Source: Octadecabacter antarcticus 307
Lineage (GTDB): Bacteria; Pseudomonadota; Alphaproteobacteria; Rhodobacterales; Rhodobacteraceae
Assembly (NCBI RefSeq): GCF_000155675.2
Contig: NC_020911.1
Coordinates: forward strand, 2,966,501-3,030,500
Reading direction: 5' to 3'
Length of the DNA: 64,000 nt
The notes under the pieces are model-generated. The model searched no databases, was not told the origin of the DNA, and saw only the letters and a list, made by a program, of their open reading frames with translations. The first letter of the stretch is position 1. Each line of letters opens with the position of its first letter. This document shows positions 1 through 8,451 of this stretch, one piece after another. A program made the translations under genes and the position numbers.

Positions 1-1
1 A

Positions 2-1342
2 ATCGTGACGCGTGTATCCTCCAGTCAAGACATGGCAGAACATATTAAGGGTGAAGTCAGCATGTCACGCTCCTGGTTCCCAGTGGCAGGAGTTCTCGCT
101 TTAATTAGTGCTGTTCCAGGCATGCCAACTGTTTTGTTCGGTAGTGCAGCGCTCGCCGCCAGCGTTGCGGCCTACTTTTTTCGACAGCAAGAAAAGAGCG
201 CTCCACGACAGGGCGAGGAAGAAGCCAAAGAAGTCGTAACAGACAACAACCATGACATTCTGAAAGTCGTGGATGTGACTGACCTCTCCGCAGTGACGCT
301 CCTGCTTAGTTATCCACTGCTGTCGATGATCGACAACGACGATGGCGGCCCCCTTGCCCGACGCATCATTACCGTACGCAAAGAGGTCTCACAATCGTTG
401 GGCTTCGTACTTCCAAGCATTCGGATACGTGATGATCTTGGACTGGCGGCCAATGAATACCGAATTAAAATAGGTCAAGTAGTCGTGGCCGAAGACAAAA
501 TATACCCAGACCTCAAACTTGCCCTGCCCAGTGGGACTTCTCGGGTAAAGATTAAGGGAATCGATGTCAAAGAACCTTCCTTCGGTATCGACGCGGCTTG
601 GATTCCACCAGAGCGTGAGGCCGAGGCCGAGGCTGATGAGTATGTTATAATCGAGCCTGAAACCGTGTTAGCGACACATCTGAGCCAGATCTTGTATAAA
701 CACGCGTCAGAATTAATCGGGCAGGACGATGTTCAAGAACTCCTCGACAACCTGTCAAAAGTAATGCCGCAATTGGTACAATCCGTAGTGCCTAAATTGA
801 TGCCGCTCCATACTTTGACTGCTGTGCTACGCCAAATTCTTAGGGAACGCATCCCAGTTAGCGACATGCGACGTATTTTAGAAATGATTTCCGAAATGGC
901 TAGCAAAAACATGAGTATCACCGAGACAGCCGAGGCGCTACGCCCCCACCTTATAGGGCTCCTGATCCAACAAACCACTCCACTGAATACACCCCTGCCA
1001 GTTGTTACCTTAGTCAGCAGTTTCGAGCACCTTTTGATCAATTCCGCCAAGCAGTCTGAGGGTGATCAATTGCTGCTGGATGGCAAACTGGCCGAACAGA
1101 TGGTGCAATCGCTTGTCCGCATAAATGAGGAACAAACTGAGGCTGGCAAGAAGCCTTTTCTCGTCGTCTCTCCACAAATTCGGCGCAAGCTGTCCGCCTT
1201 CCTACGCCAGCATGTGGCAGATTTCCCCGTGTTGTCCTTCACCGAACTGCCCGACGGACGAAAAGTGGATGTTGTCGCAACCGTCTCTGGCGAAGTTGAT
1301 GTTGCTGCAACCGGCTCTGGCGAACTAGAATTACAGCCCTGA
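2..1342 (+). CDS. flhA: Flagellar export gate protein FlhA, C-terminal part (5' end outside window)
   Basis: FlhA is the large inner-membrane component of the flagellar type III export gate; its cytoplasmic C-terminal domain docks chaperone-substrate complexes. The frame is open from base 2, so the gene starts upstream and only about 446 of roughly 690 residues are here. Visible are the last hydrophobic segments (near residues 20-60) and then the cytoplasmic domain, with typical FlhA stretches such as LGFVLPSIRIRDD and EPETVLATHLSQI. The tail carries a small internal duplication (VVATVSGEVDV / VAATGSGELEL). flhF follows 58 bp downstream on the same strand, the usual flhA-flhF order of sigma-54-controlled flagellar clusters. 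Confidence 0.95.
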   Translation: MVTRVSSSQDMAEHIKGEVSMSRSWFPVAGVLALISAVPGMPTVLFGSAALAASVAAYFFRQQEKSAPRQGEEEAKEVVTDNNHDILKVVDVTDLSAVTLLLSYPLLSMIDNDDGGPLARRIITVRKEVSQSLGFVLPSIRIRDDLGLAANEYRIKIGQVVVAEDKIYPDLKLALPSGTSRVKIKGIDVKEPSFGIDAAWIPPEREAEAEADEYVIIEPETVLATHLSQILYKHASELIGQDDVQELLDNLSKVMPQLVQSVVPKLMPLHTLTAVLRQILRERIPVSDMRRILEMISEMASKNMSITETAEALRPHLIGLLIQQTTPLNTPLPVVTLVSSFEHLLINSAKQSEGDQLLLDGKLAEQMVQSLVRINEEQTEAGKKPFLVVSPQIRRKLSAFLRQHVADFPVLSFTELPDGRKVDVVATVSGEVDVAATGSGELELQP

Positions 1343-1400
1343 CGATGAAAGTTACAATTCTCTTTGCTATGCGATTCAACTTTAACAAGGACCTCCAGCC

Positions 1401-2723
1401 ATGATCGAATATGTCTTCAGAGCGTCTGATTCCGACACTGCCATGGAAAAAGCGATCCGAGAGTTAGGGGACGATGCAATGATCCTTTCTGTCAAGCGTG
1501 TGGGCGATGTCACTGAAGTACGCGCAACCAAAGAAAGCAGCATCAGCAGTCAGCCACTGTGGGAAAATCCCATGTCGCAGTCCCTGCCCTCGGAGGCCAT
1601 GGATTTGAGCGCTGCAATTCGAAAGGCCCGCACGCGTCGCAATGAGCCGGAGCCAAAGGTTGGATTGGAGTTTGGTGTAGGACCAGACTATGCTTCCAGT
1701 CTGGAGACTGACAAGATTTCAAATACAGCACAATTGGAGGGGATGTTTCACGAACGGCGGGCAATGGCGAAAAGCGTTGCAACTTCGAACGCAAATATTC
1801 AACCAGAACCAGTGATTGCGCAGTCGGTTCTGCTCCCCGCAGACGATGTTCAACAAATGGTGCCGCCGTCAGAGATAGGGCCCTCAAACTCAGATCACGT
1901 ACCTACCATGCCAGAGCAGCTTCACAAACATGTACCGCAACCCCAGCTTAATCTTCAGGAGCAAAACTCCGATCTGAAGCGAGAGACGATCTTTGGCTAT
2001 GGCTTCCCCGAAGATATTGCGCAAATCTGTGCTGTTGCGCCAGGCCTGCATACCCATCTGGCGCAGCGAGATCATGCCTGCGCGCTCCTGGCAGAACGCT
2101 TAGTCTCCGATGCCGACACCTCAGTGCTATACGAAGACACGACCCTCTTCGTCTTTGGACCTCCAGGTGCGGGAAAAACGACCGTCGCTGCTCAACTCGC
2201 CTTCGAGCGTCTGCAAAACACAGCCTTTCGACCGCGTTTCGTTCAGGTGGCACAAAACGGTTTTGTGACCCATAGTCAGTTGAACGGCTATGCAAATCTT
2301 TTGAATTCAGATTTCCGCCGCCTATCGTTGAATGATAAACACGAAATATCGCACATGGATATCGTCGATTGCGACCTGAACGATCACAACGCCATTATAG
2401 AAGCCCTAGAGATGGTAACTGCGCAAAGTACACAGGGCCGTGTCACGCCTATTATGGTAATCCCCGGCACCTGGTCTGTAACAGCAATTAAACAATATTC
2501 TATAATGTTTAAAGCTCTCTCTCCAGCCGTTATTTTGACACACATGAATATCGGCGGCATTGCCGTTCACGGCCTCTCTGCGCTAGCGGAAGCGAACACG
2601 AAGTTGATCGCAGCCAACGACACCAACAAGATTACAGACGGTCTAATCTTAGTGGATACCGCCTCAACCGAACAATTTTTAAAAGAAACATTCACTAGTT
2701 CAGCTAAGGCTGAAGAAGATTAA
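1401..2723 (+). CDS. flhF: Flagellar SRP-type GTPase FlhF, with degenerate G3/G4 motifs
   Basis: FlhF is an SRP-family GTPase that sets flagellar number and polar placement. The N-terminus (MIEYVFRASD, then AMEKAIRELGDDAMILSVKR) is typical, followed by a long low-complexity linker to about residue 190 and an NG domain with an intact P-loop GPPGAGKT at 253-260. The other nucleotide motifs are degraded: the expected DTAG reads DCDL (about 323-326), and the expected TKLD guanine-specificity motif reads THMN (380-383). It may bind nucleotide differently or act only as a landmark. The start is supported by AAGGA upstream, and it sits between flhA and fliS. Family assignment is firm; loss of GTPase activity is inference. 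Confidence 0.9.
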   Translation: MIEYVFRASDSDTAMEKAIRELGDDAMILSVKRVGDVTEVRATKESSISSQPLWENPMSQSLPSEAMDLSAAIRKARTRRNEPEPKVGLEFGVGPDYASSLETDKISNTAQLEGMFHERRAMAKSVATSNANIQPEPVIAQSVLLPADDVQQMVPPSEIGPSNSDHVPTMPEQLHKHVPQPQLNLQEQNSDLKRETIFGYGFPEDIAQICAVAPGLHTHLAQRDHACALLAERLVSDADTSVLYEDTTLFVFGPPGAGKTTVAAQLAFERLQNTAFRPRFVQVAQNGFVTHSQLNGYANLLNSDFRRLSLNDKHEISHMDIVDCDLNDHNAIIEALEMVTAQSTQGRVTPIMVIPGTWSVTAIKQYSIMFKALSPAVILTHMNIGGIAVHGLSALAEANTKLIAANDTNKITDGLILVDTASTEQFLKETFTSSAKAEED

Positions 2724-2797
2724 TTACGTATATTCTAAAAAAATACCGCAGCATGTCGTTTATACAAAAGCAATATGTGTTGGAAGAAAGGTCGTCA

Positions 2798-3172
2798 ATG
2801 TCGTTGTTAAGTCCAAGAGATATCTATCAGCGCCAGCAGAAAAACCCAAGTTTTGATCCTGACGATAGTTATGAGTTGATCAAAGCGACGTTGGAGTATT
2901 TATTACGCAGCCTTAGCGTATTGATGGAAAAACCTGAACGCCACAGTGAAACCTTCATGACACACACGGCACGAGTTTTGACTTCCATTTATGTTTTGCA
3001 ATCAAGCCTTAATTTTGAGAAGAGTGTCAAATTGTCGACAAACCTGTTTCAACTGTACGAATACACGCGCCAGCAGACTTTAAAGCTGATGCGCGGCGAT
3101 GAAACAGCCCAGATCGATCAAGCCAATGACACTATTTCGGAAATTCTTGATGCATGGCTGCAGATCAAGTGA
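2798..3172 (+). CDS. fliS: Flagellin chaperone FliS
   Basis: FliS is a cytosolic four-helix chaperone that binds the C-terminus of flagellin and stops premature polymerisation. The protein is small and helical, with the family signature of long amphipathic helices (ATLEYLLRSLSVLMEKPER, FQLYEYTRQQTLKLM). I place the start at 2798, giving 124 aa (MSLLSPRDIY), because AAGAAAGG precedes it at 7 bp; an upstream ATG at 2753 would add 15 residues without a good ribosome site. The 3' end overlaps the next gene by 19 bp, which indicates translational coupling. Confidence 0.8.
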   Translation: MSLLSPRDIYQRQQKNPSFDPDDSYELIKATLEYLLRSLSVLMEKPERHSETFMTHTARVLTSIYVLQSSLNFEKSVKLSTNLFQLYEYTRQQTLKLMRGDETAQIDQANDTISEILDAWLQIK

Positions 3173-3468
3173 TTCAGTCCTCATCTGACGCGCTTTTCGA
3201 TGCTTTAGAACAAGCGCAAAACACCTTGGAAATGGCTGTAATCAAAAGTGATTTCAATACAGCAAAATGCGTTAATGCGGAAATGGATCTACACCTCAAA
3301 GAACTCTTTGATCTCCCAACAAAGCAAGTTAGTACAAACTTGTACCGCCTGACGCAGATTGCAGATCGTCATAAACAAGCCCAAGCTAGACTCGCACAGA
3401 AAATGACAGACATGCAACGCAGACTGCGGCGTAACCAGACTGCAATATCTGTGTATTCTAAGCCATAA
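3154..3468 (+). CDS. FliT-like flagellar chaperone (putative)
   Basis: This is a 104-aa helical, charged protein immediately after and overlapping fliS, where many flagellar clusters carry fliT, the chaperone for the cap protein FliD. Its C-terminal half (QARLAQKMTDMQRRLRRNQTA) is a basic amphipathic helix, and the protein ends SVYSKP, resembling FliT tails. Sequence similarity is weak, so the call rests mainly on position, size and predicted helices. A flgN-like role is an alternative. Confidence 0.5.
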   Translation: MAADQVIQSSSDALFDALEQAQNTLEMAVIKSDFNTAKCVNAEMDLHLKELFDLPTKQVSTNLYRLTQIADRHKQAQARLAQKMTDMQRRLRRNQTAISVYSKP

Positions 3469-3565
3469 ATATCGCATTGAGTGGGTTATAATCAGCGAAG
3501 CAATGTATATTTACATACCGTCATCTAACAGGGTTTTAGATTAAAAATTATAGGAAACCTATCTT

Positions 3566-4054
3566 ATGTCATATGCGCCAGATTGGATCTTAAATGTGGT
3601 CTGCGCAAAAATTGTTGAACGTTTTGTAACAGAAAGCCTTCCCATTGAAGCTTTCGCAAACCGCATGTCGCAAGAACTCATACTCAAATACACCGACTGC
3701 CAACCAGAAAAACTGTGCGTAATTACTAAAAACATGCTGTATTTTCTCGCGGAAATCGAAGATGAACACCCACTGTATTATTGTCACAGCTTTGCTTACC
3801 GATCTGTGGCCTTTGACAAGACAGGTCGCCATCGCCAGCTTAAGGGTTTCTTCTTTGACCCTTTAGCACCAGCAAAAAAGCTCAACAGCAGTGAGTCTGT
3901 CGTGGCTAGCTTCCGCGCCTTCGTGTTTCGTAGTCGCTCTAACACATCCTTGGGTGCTTTTTCCGACTGGCAAGTCAGAGATCACAAAGAGTTGGCCAAT
4001 CTCGCCGATATTTTAGATCTAAGGGTCACTTTAGAAGATGCAGGCAAAACCTAG
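3566..4054 (+). CDS. Protein of unknown function in flagellar cluster
   Basis: This 162-aa soluble protein has no signal peptide and no recognised domain. It sits 97 bp after the fliT-like gene and before the stator operon, and GGAAACC precedes the ATG. The middle (HPLYYCHSFAYRSVAFDKTG, then LKGFFFDPLAP) looks like a compact alpha/beta fold. The 97-bp gap shows no obvious -24/-12 site. The gene is not interrupted and its codon use matches its neighbours, so I regard it as real, but no function can be assigned. Confidence 0.6.
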   Translation: MSYAPDWILNVVCAKIVERFVTESLPIEAFANRMSQELILKYTDCQPEKLCVITKNMLYFLAEIEDEHPLYYCHSFAYRSVAFDKTGRHRQLKGFFFDPLAPAKKLNSSESVVASFRAFVFRSRSNTSLGAFSDWQVRDHKELANLADILDLRVTLEDAGKT

Positions 4055-4071
4055 TCTGCATAATGTCAGCT

Positions 4072-4575
4072 CTAACGATCCAAAACAAGACGGACTGCAA
4101 AAGTCTGGTTTCCAGTGGCTCGACCGTAGCGGTGCCCGGTATAGAAATTGACGCCCCACCAACGGTCGCGAATTATCCAATTGACATCATTCGTCCAATA
4201 AAGGCCCCGGTAGGTGTCAGGAAATACCTCTGTATCAATCATGGGCGGACTAGCTTGGTCAACCACGAGACGTTCCAACTCATCAAGCGTTGGCAGACGC
4301 CAGCCGCCTCCAGTATTACTTTGGATTCGGGAAATGATTTCATCAACCGCAGTAAAAGGCATAAGAAGCGGCGTTCCTGAACATTGGTTCTCGTCCCAAA
4401 CTTGCCCTATGCTACAGCGCATCCAATCAAGATCCCCTATGACATCTATGACAATCGGCCCCTTCGCAATCAAGGTAGTGTCATGTGACTGAGCAGATAT
4501 TTTGTAAGGACCAAAGACAAAAATTGCCCCCAATAATCCAGCCAACACTATTTCAGTAGTTTTTGAACCAACCAA
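4072..4575 (-). CDS. Exported Lcl/DUF1566-domain protein divergent from the stator operon
   Basis: The protein has an N-terminal hydrophobic segment (about residues 8-22) ending near KISAQS, which looks like a signal peptide or anchor. A DUF1566/Lcl-type domain follows, with GGWRLPTLDELERLV, then GLYWTNDV and FAVRLVLDR. Such domains occur in secreted or surface proteins, and a sugar-binding role is suggested for some. I choose the TTG start at 4575 (167 aa), because AGAGGAG lies 8 bp ahead; the GTG at 4605 would place the start inside the sigma-54 promoter of pomA. The position, back to back with the stator genes, suggests a link to motility or surface contact, but this is inference. Confidence 0.7.
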   Translation of the reverse strand: MVGSKTTEIVLAGLLGAIFVFGPYKISAQSHDTTLIAKGPIVIDVIGDLDWMRCSIGQVWDENQCSGTPLLMPFTAVDEIISRIQSNTGGGWRLPTLDELERLVVDQASPPMIDTEVFPDTYRGLYWTNDVNWIIRDRWWGVNFYTGHRYGRATGNQTFAVRLVLDR

Positions 4576-4598
4576 TGCGCTCACTCCTCTATCAACAC

Positions 4599-4615
4599 TT
4601 GGCACTGTCCTTGCA
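4599..4615 (+). promoter_or_regulatory. Sigma-54 (-24/-12) promoter of the pomAB stator operon
   Basis: The sequence TTGGCACTGTCCTTGCA matches the RpoN consensus with GG and GC exactly 10 bases apart. It lies 38 bp upstream of the pomA ATG at 4654. rpoN itself is in this window at 31646-32992. Confidence 0.85.
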
Positions 4616-4653
4616 TGAAGTACATCGAAACCTTTTCAACTGGAGATGTCTTA

Positions 4654-5415
4654 ATGGATATTGCTTCCCTCGTCGGGCTTATTGGAACATTCGCAATGAT
4701 TGGTGGAGCCATGGTGGTCGGTGGTGGTCTTGCACCATTTTTAGATATTCCGTCGGTTCTTATTGTGATTGGCGGCACCTTCTTTGCTGCCATGTACACC
4801 ACTCCAATTGGTACTTTTTTTGCTAGCTTTGGTGCTATGGCCAAAGCTTTTATGCCACCTGTTAAGAAAAAGAATGTACTCATTGAGCGCATGGTGGAAT
4901 TAGCTGGCGTTGCCCGAAAGGACGGCATGATGGCGCTTGAAGGTCAGGAAGTACCAGACAAGTTCTTTGAAAAAGGCATGCAATTGCTTGTCGATGGTGC
5001 TGATGAGACCAAACTGGTCCAACAGCTGAAAGCCGAAATAAAATCAATGAAGTCAAGACATGAAATGAATCAAAACGTAATCAAGGCCTGGGTTGACCTC
5101 GCACCAGCCATGGGCATGATTGGGACTCTGATCGGGCTAGTGTTGATGCTCGGAAATATGTCTGACCCACAGGCGATTGGCCCAGCTATGGCGGTGGCTC
5201 TGCTTACGACAATGTACGGTGCTATCGTAGCCAATGTGATCTTTGCACCAATGCTTTCCAAACTGGAAGGTTACACAGCCTATGAAGTTGTTTACCGCGA
5301 AATGATAGTTCTTGGGCTCCGAAGTATTGCTCGAGGTGAGTCACCACGCAATATTCAAGATCAAATGGTGTCGAACCTGCCACCAAAGATGCAGGCTAAA
5401 ATTGAAGCTGCCTAA
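4654..5415 (+). CDS. pomA: Flagellar stator protein, PomA/MotA type
   Basis: This is the A subunit of the flagellar stator; with PomB it forms the ion channel that drives rotation. The protein (253 aa) begins MDIASLVGLIGTFAMIGG and continues with the PomA-like first two membrane helices. A cytoplasmic loop and two more helices follow, including APAMGMIGTLIGLVLML and AVALLTTMYGAIVANVIF. The opening resembles Vibrio PomA more than proton-type MotA, so sodium coupling is likely. The ATG at 4654 has GGAG 8 bp upstream; an in-frame upstream ATG at 4615 overlaps the -12 promoter element and is rejected. pomB follows 29 bp downstream. Confidence 0.9.
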   Translation: MDIASLVGLIGTFAMIGGAMVVGGGLAPFLDIPSVLIVIGGTFFAAMYTTPIGTFFASFGAMAKAFMPPVKKKNVLIERMVELAGVARKDGMMALEGQEVPDKFFEKGMQLLVDGADETKLVQQLKAEIKSMKSRHEMNQNVIKAWVDLAPAMGMIGTLIGLVLMLGNMSDPQAIGPAMAVALLTTMYGAIVANVIFAPMLSKLEGYTAYEVVYREMIVLGLRSIARGESPRNIQDQMVSNLPPKMQAKIEAA

Positions 5416-5444
5416 AACCTACTCTAGCATTGAAGGCTCGACTT

Positions 5445-6680
5445 ATGGCTGAAGCAGCAGAAATAGAAGAAGAAGAAGAAGAAGAAGAATGTCCAAAGTG
5501 CCCCCCAGTAGGGGCGCCTGCATGGATGGCTACCTTTGCTGACCTAGCCACACTATTAATGGCTTTCTTCGTGTTGATCCTGTCCTTTGCAGAAATGAAC
5601 GTTCCAAAATTCAAGCAAATATCTGGCTCGTTATCTGAAGCCTTCGGTGTACAACGCATAATCCCAGTTGTGGAGCAACCGAAGGGGACAACGGTTTTAG
5701 AACTGAACTTTAGTCCCTCACCATCACCCTCCGTGACAAATGAAGCGACACAAGAAACCACTGAAATTCGAGAGCCTGAGTTAAAAATTCCGTCCGATAA
5801 CCGTGATATGGATGGGAGAGACCAAAATCTTGAAGGTGAGGCCGACCGCGATGGTTTAGGCGGTGAGAATGCCAATAACATAGCCGAAAACGAAACTATG
5901 TCCGATGCTGAAAAACTTGCAGCTGCGTTAGAGCAAGTTGGTAGCGCATTGAACATCGAGGCCGAAATCCTCGATGGCAGGGTTGCCATCGACATGAATG
6001 CAGAAAACGCTTCACCACAGGAGCTGATTGAGAAATTCCAGCGCGTGGGTCAGGCCGTGGAAATAGCGGGGCTTGCCACCGGAAAAGCCGAGCAAGAAGT
6101 ATTGTTTGGTGGACTAGATCAAACACTTAATGACTTGATCACTATGGTGTCTGAAATTCAACGCCAAGAGCAAGAAAGTGGTGGTGCCACACTGGACGAA
6201 GCCCTGAATCAGATGGCGCGCGCAATTGAAAAGGCGAGAGAGGCCGAAGAACAGCTTAGGGCTAATCTACAATCTGAAATCGAACAGGGTCTTGTAACCG
6301 TCGAACAGCGCGATGGAATAGTCTTTGTCAGCCTCGGCGCTGGAGGAGCCTTCCCGTCTGGGTCTGCCGACCTGACGCAGCAAGCAAGTATCATAATTGA
6401 AGAACTAGGCGCTGTTACTAGTGATCCTGCAAGCCGTGTGATCGTATCGGGTCACACAGACAATGTTCCGATCTCCTTCGGTGCCCTTTACCGTGATAAT
6501 TGGGACCTTGCAGCTGCGCGCGCTGCAAGTGTAGTGCAAGCGATAGAAGCAACTAATCCGGTGCAAGGGCGTACAATGTCAGCTGTAAGCTTCGGCCAAA
6601 CCCAACCCATCGCTGACAACTTCACTGCCGAGGGGCGCGAACAAAACCGTCGGATCGAAATTGAAATCGAATTTGAATAA
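5445..6680 (+). CDS. pomB: Flagellar stator protein, PomB/MotB type
   Basis: This is the B subunit of the stator, anchoring it to peptidoglycan. An acidic N-terminus encoded by a GAA microsatellite is followed by CPKCPPVGAPAW and the single membrane helix with the ion-binding Asp in TFADLATLLMAFFV, a PomB-like arrangement. A long acidic, coiled linker precedes the OmpA-like peptidoglycan-binding domain (VIVSGHTDNVPISFGA, then LAAARAASVVQAI). At 411 aa it is longer than typical PomB (about 315), the excess being in the linker. The ATG at 5445 has GAAGG upstream; a TTG at 5430 is less likely. Confidence 0.9.
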   Translation: MAEAAEIEEEEEEEECPKCPPVGAPAWMATFADLATLLMAFFVLILSFAEMNVPKFKQISGSLSEAFGVQRIIPVVEQPKGTTVLELNFSPSPSPSVTNEATQETTEIREPELKIPSDNRDMDGRDQNLEGEADRDGLGGENANNIAENETMSDAEKLAAALEQVGSALNIEAEILDGRVAIDMNAENASPQELIEKFQRVGQAVEIAGLATGKAEQEVLFGGLDQTLNDLITMVSEIQRQEQESGGATLDEALNQMARAIEKAREAEEQLRANLQSEIEQGLVTVEQRDGIVFVSLGAGGAFPSGSADLTQQASIIIEELGAVTSDPASRVIVSGHTDNVPISFGALYRDNWDLAAARAASVVQAIEATNPVQGRTMSAVSFGQTQPIADNFTAEGREQNRRIEIEIEFE

Positions 6681-6715
6681 TAAGGGACACAAAGCCCTCT
6701 GCCATTCAGTGTAAC

Positions 6716-7504
6716 ATGAACGGAAATCAAAGCCTTGACGAAATGTTAAACAAACTGAAATTTGAAGTACGTACACCGGTCAATTCCCAACCGCGCGCAC
6801 AATTCACAAAGCGGAAGTCCGATCAAGCGGAATGGACCGCCGGAGTGTTCCTAAGGGCGCGATCTAGTGGAGAGCGGGTTTGGCTTCAACGGATCATGAT
6901 TAATGGCAATCCCCTTGAGATACAGCTCGGCACCTTTCCTTTATTATCACTGACCCAAGCGCGTGAAGCTGCTGAAGAGAACAAGCAGATAATTGCATCA
7001 GGTGTTGGTGTTTTCCGCAATAAGCGTCAACAGAATCAACAAGATATACGCGATCGTATCAAAAGATTTTCCTCCAAGACTAATAAACAAGCAGCACCTA
7101 TTACTCAGGATTTTATAAAAGCGCGAAGCGAACCAAGACCGCTTGAACCCAAAATTGAAACACAAGAACTCATTACAGTAACAGAGGAAGCCAACTCGGC
7201 GCTAATCGAAACAGCCCGCGCACTTGGACCAAATATTGACGCAGCACTAACCGTTATTCTGGATTCTGTGCCTGATGGAGAAAATTTCAACTATGTGCCT
7301 GAAGACATGCTAACCCTCAGCGGTGCCTGCGGACCGGAAGTACTAGACTGGGCCTGCAAAGTCGCCCTCGATAAGGGTGATTGCACATTTTGTTCCATTG
7401 TTACGTTCCTTGACGAAAAAGCAGACACGCCCACGCAAGACCCTGAATCCACCTCATCCACTAATGTCCACGGCAACATCCGTGGGGCAGGACATTTTCA
7501 CTGA
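6716..7504 (+). CDS. Protein with integrase arm (DUF4102-like) domain, no catalytic domain
   Basis: The segment around residues 40-100 (RVWLQRIMINGNPLEIQLG, then FPLLSLTQAREAAEENKQ) resembles the arm-type DNA-binding domain at the N-terminus of P4-type tyrosine integrases. No tyrosine-recombinase catalytic domain follows: the rest of the 262 aa has a basic linker and an unrecognised C-terminal part (VLDWACKVALDKGDCTFC). It lies 35 bp after pomB and 12 bp before an IstB-like gene, so it is probably co-transcribed from the sigma-54 promoter. It may be a DNA-binding protein recruited from a mobile element; a regulatory role is conjecture. Confidence 0.55.
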   Translation: MNGNQSLDEMLNKLKFEVRTPVNSQPRAQFTKRKSDQAEWTAGVFLRARSSGERVWLQRIMINGNPLEIQLGTFPLLSLTQAREAAEENKQIIASGVGVFRNKRQQNQQDIRDRIKRFSSKTNKQAAPITQDFIKARSEPRPLEPKIETQELITVTEEANSALIETARALGPNIDAALTVILDSVPDGENFNYVPEDMLTLSGACGPEVLDWACKVALDKGDCTFCSIVTFLDEKADTPTQDPESTSSTNVHGNIRGAGHFH

Positions 7505-7516
7505 AAGGACGCCAAG

Positions 7517-8329
7517 ATGGCAACGAACATGACTCATCAAGCACTTCAGACGCTGAAACTCAACGGCATGGCAGACGTCTATGCAGAGCTTGTCGCACAA
7601 GGTGGCCGGGCATCACAAGATCCAAGCGAGTGGATTAACTATATGGTTGCACGCGAACAATCGATCCGTGACGCAAATCGCCTGAAAAGCCGTCTACGTA
7701 CCGCCAAACTGCGAGACACAAACGCGACCATGGATACAGTTGATTTCAATGTTGACCGAACATTGGACCGCCCAGCATTTGAAGCACTTCGAAACGGTGC
7801 GTGGATTGATGCGCACCACACAGTTTTGATGTCGGGACCTTGTGGTGTCGGCAAATCATACCTTGCCTGTGCGCTAGGGCACGAAGCCTGTAAACTGGAC
7901 AAAAGTGTTCTCTTCTTTCGGATGCCACAGCTCTTTTCCGATTTGGCATTGGCAAAAGAAACAGGGATATATGACCGTTTGTGCACCAAAATCTTGCGTG
8001 CTGATGTGCTGATTTTAGATGACTGGGGACCAGATTTGATGACTGCCACACAGCGTCGTGATCTAATGGAGATTGTGGACGCAAGATATGAACGTAAATC
8101 TACCATCATAACCAGCCAACTGCCTGTGGAAAAGTGGTACAACATTATTGGCGATCCAACACTGGCCGACGCCATTCTTGATCGGCTCGTCCATCAAGCC
8201 TATCGCTTTGATTTAAACGGCCCGTCTATGCGCAAAACGTCCGGCAAAGAAGAAATAGAGCCTACTAAAATACGAAAACCCAGTTTTGCGAGCTTACTCA
8301 GCAAGCCTGCCTATCCAGCGGACGGGTAG
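7517..8329 (+). CDS. IstB-like AAA+ ATPase, without an IstA partner
   Basis: IstB is the DnaA/DnaC-like ATPase that helps the IS21 transposase IstA choose targets. This 270-aa protein has the typical N-terminus (ALQTLKLNGMADVYAEL), Walker A GPCGVGKS at 107-114, Walker B DVLILDDW at about 163-170, and the C-terminal ILDRLVHQAYRFDLNG. It also has an extra C-terminal tail. No istA gene and no IS21 ends are visible nearby; instead it follows the arm-domain gene by 12 bp, with AAGGA before its ATG. It could be the remains of an IS21 element, but it is complete and in line with the stator operon, so domestication is possible. Confidence 0.85.
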   Translation: MATNMTHQALQTLKLNGMADVYAELVAQGGRASQDPSEWINYMVAREQSIRDANRLKSRLRTAKLRDTNATMDTVDFNVDRTLDRPAFEALRNGAWIDAHHTVLMSGPCGVGKSYLACALGHEACKLDKSVLFFRMPQLFSDLALAKETGIYDRLCTKILRADVLILDDWGPDLMTATQRRDLMEIVDARYERKSTIITSQLPVEKWYNIIGDPTLADAILDRLVHQAYRFDLNGPSMRKTSGKEEIEPTKIRKPSFASLLSKPAYPADG

Positions 8330-8451
8330 CGCCAGTTTAAGGTGAATGTTAAGGTGATCCGTTTAGGCTCCCAAGCCGTGGCGGACCACCTGCACACTGA
8401 GGAGCTCTATGCAAGAGGCTGCAATCTTGATGATGGTCTAATCGCTCCTGT

